Assembly (NCBI RefSeq): GCF_000002075.1
Contig: NW_004797724.1
Span: forward strand, 535,120-599,119
Direction: 5' to 3'
Source: Aplysia californica
Taxonomy: Eukaryota; Mollusca; Gastropoda; Aplysiida; Aplysiidae
DNA: 64,000 nucleotides
Part shown: piece by piece, positions 42,301-54,300 of the stretch
Layout of the letters: each line of letters begins with the position of its first letter
How positions within the stretch are numbered: position 1 is the stretch's first letter
The notes under the pieces: model-generated
Databases searched by the model: none
Told to the model about the DNA's origin: nothing
What the model saw: only the letters and a program-made list of their open reading frames with translations
Translations under genes and position numbers: made by a program

Positions 42301-45300
42301 ATAACCCTCTGAAACAAAGAAAGAGGGAGAGAAAAGAAGGGCCTACCAGTGGCGCCTTCCAACCACCTGCAAGTAGTTTATTCCAATGACACAACAGCAG
42401 AAACTTAAAATTGAGTACAGAGAAGCAAGGTGACATAATCACTGTCATTCAGTGCTGGGAAAATGCAAGTGGAAAGATAGATGAAACAGAAAAAAAGTAA
42501 AAAGGTAGAATATAACACATGCTTCCTCCAGACACTAAAAATGTGACGGATGGGCAGAAACTGTTACCTATTACATATCGTTGCTGTCAAAAGTAAGCCA
42601 TTCAAGTCCAAATTTTGAGAATTTTCAATTTTTACACCCTCCCAAAGCTCTATCAAAGATGCACTTTTCAACATCACCAAAATGTAGTTTAATGCTATGG
42701 TCAGGGCTTACAATTTTCTTGCTTTTCATGATTCCTGACAGGTAAAACATAACAAAAGTTGTTTTTTTTGTCTCAGTGGTAAAAAGTATCCAAACAGACT
42801 AAACCGGATTGCTTGCGCCACTGATGATATCCTCAATCTAGCAGTTTTGTTTCCTATACTAAAAAAACCATGATTAGGAGAATTTCACTTTTGCTCAAGT
42901 CATAAAGTTTACTTAAGTAAGCACTGTTTTCTAAAGTTGTCTGAAAACATTTTTAAAATGACATACGCATTTGCACTCTGACTCTGACCTAACATATCAA
43001 TGTGATCACAAAGCTGCTGCATTACCTTAATCCTCCCAAGGTATCCTCCTCGACCACCAAAGAGACCAAACCCCCCGAGCAGGACGTCTGTGTCACACAT
43101 AAAACGTATGGCCTCCACCGAGTGACCAGAGTAACCCCAGCCTCCTCCATGACCTGGGACAGACAGGAGAAAATGGAAACAAAGTTAAAACATGCAATAA
43201 CGAACCCTGGGTACAATTCAGTTTGACCATTCGAGGATTTTGAAGATTTCTATTCAACTTAAAGCTGCTCTGGCCTTCTCAAACTATTAACACTTTGAGG
43301 TCACTTGCCGCTGCAAAATATCCGTACTGGTCACCTGGTGCAATTCTGCCCTTTGCCTGGCCTGAGAAGTCCGTTGCAGTCACTCTGGGTGACCAGATGG
43401 GGTATTTTGTACTGCTGGCTGTGTGACTGCAAAGTGTTAAGAACCTGACACACAAGCTAAGAACTCTCAAAAGTGAAAATAAAAAAATAGGGGTAATTGA
43501 GGTCAGTTTATTATCTCCCTACTCTCAACTTCATTGCTATTTCTTTAAAAATGCATCGAAACAAATATATTGAGCATCATATGTGTATGTTTACTTCGAT
43601 AACTGTAAAAGGTGCAAAACAATTGCCGTATGACATCACAGACTTCAATGTTCTATTTTAGTCATCTTAGTTCATAAAATTCAGCAAGAACCAGCTTAAG
43701 TACAAATGTCTCTGCCCCAAAAGTTCGTCTTTCATGAACACGTCGAAGTATGCTGAAAGTCAATGGTTCATTATCAAATATACTTTTCCTCACATGAGAA
43801 CAGTTTCATCTCCTTTCGGAGATAGACGTTAAATTCTGAGGTCCGGCCACTCAAATAACTTTATAGTATTGATAGGAGCACTAAACCTATACCAAGACAA
43901 GAGTGTCAAAAGCAAGGTCTGTCCCTCTGTGCGGCATAAGAAGAGACACTGAATAAAAATTAACATTCAGGCCCAAAATCAGCATACAGAGCAGTCACGG
44001 GCCAGATGTGTGGACTGACCAAGGAAAATTTGTGAAGCGGGAAGGAAAGCAGTAAAGCAACACTGTACGGGAAACCCCTTTATTTCCTTCAGTACCATGC
44101 CTGATACATATCCCCACCACACAGCTCACAAGCAGGAAAGGGATCAAGAAGATGACATCCTAAACCAGTCAGGTCTTAAAACCTCTAACTCGCCCCCCCC
44201 ACAAAAAAAATCCATCTCGTCAACAAACAAGACCAGCCATAAAACACTGAGCGGCTCATATCTCAGGGTGTTTGAAACTATCTTGATCTACAGACAGTGT
44301 TGTCTTTGAGAAGCACATTCATGGTGTTAAATATTATCCATGCAACTGGTATCTTGATATTTTTTCAACTAAGAAAAGAAAATGGTTCCAACTCAAATGA
44401 TAAGAGAATAATAATAACAATAATAGCTTGTCCGTCAATGTCTGACGATGAACAATACATCTGCAGAAGAGAATATTTCTCCAGCAAAATAGAAGAATTT
44501 GAAGAATTAAAAGTTACCATGACTTGTGGCTTCTGCTGTGGTAGATGAGACCAATAAGGAAAGATGCAAAAGTTAACTCAATGTACATTTGCACTGTTAA
44601 TAGTGCAGGCGGACATAAAATTTCAAATAAAGATCGGCAGAATGACCTCTGCAATGTTTAAGAACAAAGAAAGAATTGACTTATTTCATTCAGTTACATG
44701 GTGAGCATAACATCAAAGTAAAATTTCCTCACTTTCAAATCTGTTGACCACTGTATAGTCCTCTTTGCTGTAAACCTTGCTTATGGCCGCCTTCTCCCGA
44801 GACTCCTCCGCCACCTGCAGCTTCAGCTGGTTGGCTACAGTCAGAGTGTCCAGGCAACCTGAGGGAGCAGCAATGATTATAATGACAATAATACAATAAT
44901 AACAATAGTGATAATGGTAGATGGTGATAGAGAGTAATAAAAGCACCAATAATAATGTGCATTAAAGAGTGCTAATCACAACCAGCATTGCACTTCTTCC
45001 TACCATCCACTCCAACCCAACCCACCCTCCCACGGTAAACCATGTAATGACGCACTTCCTGTGCAATTTATTAGATACGAAACATGATGCTTTTGTGGAA
45101 CAAAAATGTTATTTCTATTCATGTCTTTAATTATATTTCACAGGACTATTTTATCTTTTTTAAATGATAGGATAATGTGTATCCTTTTATAGTGTTTCGA
45201 AAAACTAATAATAAATATGAACAGTGACAATTATAAATGTGACTACTGAACATCACTGATTACTAAGCTAAGATGGAAATTACTTGCTTCATCATGTTGA

Positions 45301-48300
45301 CATTCCCTTTATGCATGCTTTATGACCAAAAGAGAGAAAGCAACAAAAGCAAAGAAAAAATTTTCCTTTTTAAATCTTTCCTCTTTATGCATATAAAAAA
45401 AAGCCAATGTTTTGTCCCACCTAGCATGTGTAGAGCACAGTGAGAGCGTGTGGCCTGACACCCAATGCGGGTGGGCACAGCGAGTTCAGGGCTGAAGATG
45501 TCACAGTAGCCCGGGTCAATCTTGGTAAGGCTCTGGGCCTCACTGACCAGCACGTTGTAGCAGCGGATCTCTTGACTGCGAGGGTTGTACCTAAACAATA
45601 GAAGATGTCAAGCATGAGGTGCAATGCACATATAATGCAATGGAGTGAAATAAAAAGTACGAAGCTGTGAACAATAAACTGAAAGAGAGTTTTTTGCTTT
45701 AGTAGAGGTTTTACGGCGCTCGCAACTGCATAAGGTCATATGAGCGCCAGAAGATTAGAGGTGCTACAAGAGAGTAACAAACATAAAAAAGAAGAAGGGG
45801 AGATAAGGACGATAGATGTTTCACAGGAAAGAAGAAGCAAACCGCACCAGAGCACCCGGCAACCACCCACTGAAAGAGAGTGAACTGAGGAAAAGCATGA
45901 AGCTATGAAGAACAAAACAGTAACAGTTGCAAACTGTGCAAGTCTGACATTAGGTAAAGTTTTATTTTTGTCTTTAAAGATCTCTTGGTATCCCGCTTTC
46001 ATTACTTCTCAATATAGTTTGTTCACAAAGCACTCGCACACTGTTAGCTTTGAAAGTAGTAAGTTGGACTCACAGTTTACTATTGATATAATTGACAACA
46101 TTGTCACACACTGGTTCCTAAAACAACACATCACACACTGGGTCCACACACAAGTACTCACCCCCACAACACATCACACACTGGTTCAAAAACAGGGTAC
46201 TCACCCCCACAACAAATCATACACTGGGTCCACACACAAGTACTCACCCCCACAACACATCACACACTGGTTCAAAAACAGGGTACTCACCCCCACAACA
46301 CATCACACACTGGGTCCACACACAAGTACTCACCCCCACAACACATCACACACTGGGTCCACACACAAGTACTCACCCTCACAACACATCATACACTGGG
46401 TCCACACACAAGTACTCACCCCCACAACACATCACACACTGGTTCAAAAACAGGGTACTCACCCCCACAACACATCACACACTGGGTCCACACACAAGTA
46501 CTCACCACCACAACACATCACACACTGGGTCCACACAAAAGTACTCACCCCCACAACACATCACACACAAGTACTCACCCCCACAACACATCACACACAA
46601 GTACTCACCCCCACAACACATCATAAACTGGGTCCAGACACACAGCTTGGTGGCTCAGGTCCTCCTGTTCATCATCCGAGAAGCTTTGGAAGCCAAAAAA
46701 GTAAAACCTTATCAGGCAAGAGGGTGACCAACATACACGAAAAATGTGTGGCATTTCAAGAAGCCTGCTTGTTGTTTGTGGGCTTTTGTCAGTCTCATTT
46801 CCTTTGTGACTTTTGACCCCACAAAACCATTCCCTTTAGTCATTTCAGCATGGCCCCTACTATTGAGTTATTTAGATTATGCCTTCCAATGCACTTTCTT
46901 CCAAAATAATTCTGCCAAAGCCATTCTCATCTTCAATCACAGAATTCGTCTGTAAGTCATTTAACTCATTTCATCCAGCCTACATAGATATACGTAGGGC
47001 CTGAGTCACATCCGGTCTGTGTAAATAGACGTAGTGGGTATTACTATACAAAACTGAGCTCTTATCCACGTTTCCGGGTTTTCCCAAGAGAAATAAAATA
47101 TCCCCCACGATATGAAAAATAAATTCCCTCTTTTCTTTGCACAAAAATTATTGAAATTGTTAAATACTAAGACAAACTGTAACAAAATAAGTTAGGTGAT
47201 GAGAAGACAAAGAAACAACCACCAAAAAAACAGCTGTGCAAAGGCCATTATGTGTTTGTTAAAATACATGAACCACATTTTCCGTTTTGTTTTGGGGATA
47301 AGCGGAAAACGACATAAATCTAGAAAAACAAGGCGATTGGATTGAATTTAGTGCCTTGAAAGCTTCGTAGAAAAGCATGACCTAAATCACAGATTAACTA
47401 TAAGTCGCTATGGGTGAATTGAGTGCCAATGAGCCGCAGCCTGATGAAGAATTGTATTGTTTTTCTCATCTCTTTTCTTCCTCCTTCTCTCTAATAATGT
47501 TATAATATCATCTTTAATCAAAATCTAAATGAAATCTCACATCGATAACATAATGCATAGTTGGCATTATGCATATCTAAGTTTGATCCAGTTCAAGAGA
47601 AAAGACAAAACATAAACAAATGAAAACTTTAAAAATTGGGTCTTGCCAGTGTTAAATGCAAAAAAAGTATCATACTGCAAAAGTGGGAGAAACAGGTAAC
47701 TATCCACAAAAGTTGCTCCTTTTACAAATGTTTATTCCCTGAAACTTAAGCAAATATAAAATAAATTTATTATTCCTTGCTTTAATTATGATTGAGCGTG
47801 TTACCTTTTGCAGTTGCCATCAGACTTGCTGATCATGAGACACTTCATTGCTCCTGGATTCTCGTCACCTCTAGGAATCAAACCTGAAATGTTGCAGATA
47901 AACACAGATGCCTGATCTATACAAAATCAAAAAACATTTTTTTTAAATTATGAAATTATGAAATTGACAAATAGCAACATTTTTTTAAACGACAGTATGG
48001 GATGAAGTCCCAGAGAAGCTATTGAAATACTAACAACAAAGGACAGTAGAGTAAAATTGGTCGCTTTTAAGGACAAGCGGGCTAACCCAGATTCAAAGGG
48101 AATCCAGAAATCTTGACCTACATCAAGAGTGGGCATTGCCCTACCTACAGGAGAAGTTTGGTTTCATTGGTGTGTATATTTGTTTAGTTATTGAGAAAAC
48201 TCTCCTTGTTTTTTAATGAAATTGAACAGGAGCAAAAACTTTACCTTCCATTTTCTCAAAACAGCATATTTCGAGATAGCCCACATGTCCTTAAAAGCGA

Positions 48301-51300
48301 CCAATTGCTACACAAAAAAGACTTCAAAATTCTTACCAATACATGTCTTGCTGGCAAAAATATTGGAGCGGGTGAGAGTGTGAGCATTGATCAGTGACTC
48401 GTCAATCCTCATGATAGTCTGGTCACCACTTGCCCCAATCCATGTTGCCCTTCTGCCATACTTGGCACCTGCAGCCAAATAAACAAATGAGTAATGTCAC
48501 TTTCACAACAAAAAATTCAACAGTTTCAAATGGGGATGGGCATTAATCATATATCAACAATGTTACCAACTGGAACAAAAAACTAAAGTACCAGGCCTGA
48601 CACAAATCAAATGAGAGGAAGGAGAGGACATAACGACGCATGGGGTAGGCATCAATGACCAACGGAGGCTAACAATCATGATGACAACGTGGGGGGCCAA
48701 TCCTTTTCTAACAGTAACACAGTAACTCTTGTCAGTTCATTATACAAACATGATTTAGCCTACACATAAAGGCAAATAATTAGGTACATAGTATGTATCA
48801 ATTATGCAAAAGCTTGGCAAAAACCGAGAGAAAGAGAAAATGTGTTATTAATAAATCAATTCAATACATCAAAAATACAAGATGACAAGAAAAAAACAAG
48901 ACTACTCACCCACATTAGGCACTGGCCCAGGCACACTGTACCATGGGGTGTGTTTGCTTTTCACTGGGGACTCGTCCAGGCCATTGCGACCCAAAGCACC
49001 TTTCTAAAAAATTGGAAAACATAATTAAAACATTAAATAAATTATAATTAAATCTTGACTAATTCCAACCTAAACACTTTGTGCCATTCTACCATCAGTC
49101 TTCTGTTAAAGCTAAGAGTTGTATCTTTCAAGCCTTCCCTATAGTTTTTACCTGAGGCTACTCGGTGAAATCATGCGCTTTCCTTTTCTTAGAGTATTTA
49201 GACTTTAAAAAGAACATTATGAAGAGATTTTTTTGATTGAACTGTTCATCAAAAACTGCTGAACCAACAACCATGAAGGAGAAACTACAAAAACAAACAG
49301 TCAAAGAGTAAGCACTAACTTGATGATCTCCACAAGTGTAGATCTGACCGCTGGTCAGCAAGAAGGCCGAGTGGTGGCTGCCGGCAGCAACCATGACAGC
49401 TGGGAAGGGCAGAGGGACCTTGGTTGGACGCCCTCTGTACAGACACAAGAATATCATACACCAAAGTAAGAACAGCTCGTCCTTATCTCCCCTTCTTTTT
49501 TATGTTTGTTACTCTCTTGTAACACCTCTAATCTTCTGGCACTCATATGACCTAATGCAGTTGCGAGTGCTGTAAAACCTCTACTAAAACTAACTGTCAC
49601 GGTACACACAGGATCCACTTAGTAAGAGAGCAAAATACCTGTGCTTACACTTAAATGCATTAAAAGCTATGAAAAAAACACTGAGCCAATTGCTACACAA
49701 GGTCAGAGTAATTACGTGTCACAACACGGTGGAATCAAGCATTCATCAATTTTGGGGCACATGGCGTTTTTGGTCTTATCTTACAGCATGTTCATTTGCC
49801 CTTCTTATGGTGAAAAACATCTATCTATATAGAATAGAAGTCGAGACATTTGTGAGAGGGGGAGATGAAGGGTTGACAGGGGTCAGAGGTAAAATTAGCG
49901 AGAAAATGGCCACAAAAGTTTGGCAACCTCCAAAGCTGTAATGTCCTTGGAAACCACAAATTCATATTCTTATGCCTTTCATCAATATTTCTCAGTAAAA
50001 TCCAAGCAGGAATATGTTTTTAAATGGACATTAAAGGTGTTGAGCCTAAAGCAAAATTATTGGAAGCAAAAAAATGCAGATTTCTTCATTTCATTATTTT
50101 GACGACCGCCTGATGTCACCATGATGCCACACACACACATATACATTTTTTGTTTTTTGTTTCTCCAGATATACAATAGTTCAATTTCCGACCTAAGGTA
50201 AGAAAATAAACAAGAATGAAATTCTGACACACAAGGGACACACTCAGGGTTGTACAAAATTTGATCCCATCATTCAGTTAAAACAATATAGAGGCTTTGT
50301 TTCTCAGATCTTCAGGAGAGTTTGAAACCTACTGGCCTGGAAAAAAAAACAAAGCATATTTTTTCAAAAGTAGTAAGTGGAAATAAAGTCTACAGTTTAG
50401 GTAGGAACTTACTCTATCTTAGTATGACCTTGGCCAAGCTGTCCATTGTTATTGCTGCCAAAAGCATACACATCTCCATTCTGCAAGAGGACCACTGAAA
50501 AAAAAAGGATAAATATTTTATTGTTTAGATATTTCTTCAAAAATCTAATGAAAAACTAAATAACAAAAAGAGCCTTTACAACTCCACCAACAGGACGTTA
50601 ACACCAACATCTCTGGCAATAAAGTATACCCAGCTACCCCTTTATGGTTGGGGTTTTTTTTAAGAAAGTGTTTTACTACCTTGGTTGTATCATTAATAAA
50701 TGAAAACGACAATGAAACAAAGAGACATACACAAATTCACATTAGAATATGATAATGCCAGTCCACGCAAAGAACATTGAATAAAAACAAATAAATGCCA
50801 ACACATGAAAACATATATGCCGAAGTACAACAACAACAATAGTGAGACTGAAAAGAGACAGAAAGAACCGTCCACATTGGCTTGTACAATGCTCTTCAAT
50901 CATAAAATCAAATATACCAAGACCTCAAACTAATGGAAAAAACAGGAAGTGCATACAGAAGACACAAAATGATCAATCCAACTCACATGTATGGTGCAGA
51001 CCCACAGCAATCTGTACAGCAGGGCTGCCAGAGCCATCGATCTGTGTCTCCGCAGGTGTCAGGCTGACCAGCTTGGTGATCTCCGCCTCTGCCTCATTGG
51101 TGCCTTCTGAAAGAAAAATTTCACATCAGATGATGTTGTCATATGCAGAGGCAAAACTGGCATCTCTCACTTTTTACTTCTTCGCTAAAGGTACTTGTTC
51201 TTGAATCAAACACCATACAAAAGGGGAAAAATTTTGAAAACAAGTAAAATATTTTTTAGTAGTAATTGTCTATAGAGAGGTGTTGTAAATACAGAAAAAA

Positions 51301-54300
51301 ATGCTTCACTTATGCGTGACTGAAAAACAAAAAACCCCAATAAAGTACATATCCTAAAAGTACTCTGAAGCAGAAGTATTCATCACTTATGTGTGAAATC
51401 TTTAAACAGCAAGGGTTCAATGAAAAAAGGAAGGTCACAAAACTGCAGATGTTTCCTTTGGCCTTCGCCTTGCGTGCTTCGTCTTGTCAGGCTCACCTTC
51501 ACTAGATGTAATGGCTGACTCAGTCGCAAATTGTCCATTAAATCTATGCAAAGTTTCTGTGCTGTACTACAGATTCAGGATCTAAAGGTATCTTTCTTTA
51601 TATGCCATAGATGTAACTAAAGTACTAGATCTAGATCTAGCACGGACCATTCATCCCCCTACGTGATTACCACTACTTGTTCTTGGTCTTAATATTTCAT
51701 TATTCTGAGCTCATTCATTATGAACTATCAATTCTGGATCAACATCAGTATGGCATCTATCAATATCCTCGTTATTGTCAAAAATCTCAAATTTGAGCGT
51801 GATTGTCTCAACACCATAAGACTTCTTGAATGCATTGACAGGAGGAAAACATTACAACTCATTTGAAGTGAGCTTCTTAAGTCATTTGCGACACAAAAAT
51901 TTTTATACTTCCCATAAACAAAATTCACAACAAAAGCAGAAGGTAAATTATAGCCTATTTGCTGTGGCTTTTCCCACAACTTACAAAGTGCAGTAGAAGA
52001 GTTTTCATGTTTTTAGAATTCGTGCATGGCCCAGCTTCCTTCAAGAGGTGCAGGAAAAGAGTTAAACCTTCAAGTGCAATGCCTTCACACGGCTATGTCG
52101 GGTCATATAACATGTCTGATAAGTTACACCAATGTGGTCTTTTCCCTGTCTTCCATGTCAAGTAGTTACTCCCAATTTAAAAAGCTGAACCATCCACATT
52201 ATGAAATGAGTCACACTAACCTCTTTGTTTCCTGGCTTTAGCAAGCTTTTGAGCCTGCCGCAGCTGGAGCTTATCTTTTTTACCACCAGCCTCTCCTTTG
52301 AGAGCTCTTCGAGCCTCTGCAGAAAGCAACAATAAAAAATCATTTACAAAAAAACAAACAAACAACAAAACAATGAAACACATATTTTATACCATACATG
52401 GAGTTGTTTCAGCACTGCACGTCTGGTAAAATAAATCCTTATATTTCACATGTGAAATTTAAGCATGACATTTCACACATGATTATAAGCAAAGTTTGCA
52501 TAAATTACTCAGCACACTATATTTGCCTTCTAACCCTCTATAAGCACAGTATAGACTTGAATCATATTATTCCTAGAAATTGCAATGTTATGGTAGCCGG
52601 CTTTTGCCCTCATTAAAAACTTCGTTGCGAAGTGTGCTCACTATGGGTGGGCACTCAAATGAAGTGCAAAACACCAGTCTCCCAGTCTCACTGTAGTCGA
52701 GAGTTCATGCAACCTTTCTACATTGCCCTTAAATTTGTTACAAAATGCGTCAGACTTTGATGCTGTTACATTCAGATCATTAAGCAGTTCCTCGGGTCAG
52801 GGTCCTGATAAAATCATTGACAAATCTCTACAATATCGATTTTGGGCTATTAGTGGATTTCTATGGAAAAATATCTCCCAGATTGATTGCACTAGGTCTC
52901 ACAGCTTACAAAAATAGCTAAATATTGACTTTGAAGAAGCAGTGCTCCTTGAAAAATAACAAAAATAGGTGAAAATTGCTCTTGACAAAGGTGTTTATTG
53001 CTCTTTATAATTATTGCACACCAGATGTCTATATATCGGCGGAATCCGCAACTCCAGTCCAGTCTAATGGTAATATCGATAAAAGTCTAGAAATCCATTG
53101 TTAGCAATATTCTTAGCTTGAAGCAGGTCACCATACAGGCATTTCATTGGTCGGCAGGGGGGGTGACACCGAAATTGAAAGTCTTGATTGGCCGAGACGT
53201 CAGTAATCGGGGCAACCCGCACCCATGATTCACCGCGGCGACGCTGAACGGTCAATTTCATCAGCCATATCGCTATCCAAGCCGTTTGTTTTATTTCAAA
53301 TGTGAGACTTGTTCCAAATCAGTCAGCAGAAAACACACTTTCCAAGTTATTTTGGACGTCACACAATTACTTAAGGTGAGTAATTTTATTATTGTTACTA
53401 TTCAGTTCTCTAGATTTTGTCCCCGGTCGATTTTACATTGAAGATTCTTTTTACACAACTTGCTGAAACAAACCAAAACTGAAACTGAAGTAACGATAAA
53501 ACGAGAAGGGAAAATAATTAACATTGTTATTGACGAACTAATGAACAGAAGCACTTCAGAATAATTTAGATTAGTAGAGATTAAACATCAGGTGAACATT
53601 CATTTCATATTCGAATCCTCAACTTTTCCCTTCCGTATTATTGTCGGTCTAAATTCAGGTACTACCATTTATAACTTCTTTTCAATTTCAACTTCCTTTT
53701 CACCGTCTCATTGAGTCACAAATACACTTTTGTCATTTCAATAAAAAATAGAATGTGCTGAACATTGTTATTGATGTACTGAGGAATAAAAGCACAATAG
53801 ACTTCTGGTAAGTTATTGTTATACATAAAAATCAAGATTGCTCATTATTTATTTTTATGGAAGTGGTTTCGGTCACGCTCAAGTTCAAGCCCAGCTTCTG
53901 ATACTGAAAATAAAAGCCTCTCTCTACACTGCGTAACATTGAACCACAGTGAAGACTTACTCGTAGAATTGTGCTTCATGTATGACCTAGATTTGTTCAT
54001 CTGATTTTTATGAACACTAACCGGATACATCGCAATGGAGAATAAATCATTAGACAGGGTCTATGCAAATGAACTTGGAATGAAGCCTTGACATTCCTTC
54101 CTATATTATTTCAGTTTTGAGTGACAGTACACTTACAAAGTTTTCTTATTTGTGCCTATTTGCAGGTGAAATACACATCATCAGCCATGCCTTTCCCAAA
54201 ACCTCACTAAAAGCCTGAAAGTAACATATGTACTTCACCAAAGAATCAGAGGTTGGCTTTGGGAAAAGCTAGAGCGGCTAAACAACAAAAGAGAGACAAG

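Noticed and set aside
43740-43840. Family-M MITE end near 43833
   Set aside because: Only a short end-like word next to TTAA; the interior does not match M1 or M2.
46105-46640. Possible CRISPR array
   Set aside because: Direct repeats without unique spacers, in an animal intron, derived from an exon boundary.
45905-46816. 303-codon plus-strand open frame, the longest in the window
   Set aside because: It runs through the 43-bp tandem repeat and antisense to exon 16; the openness comes from the repeat lacking stops in that frame. No homology, and it is rich in His/Thr/Pro repeats.
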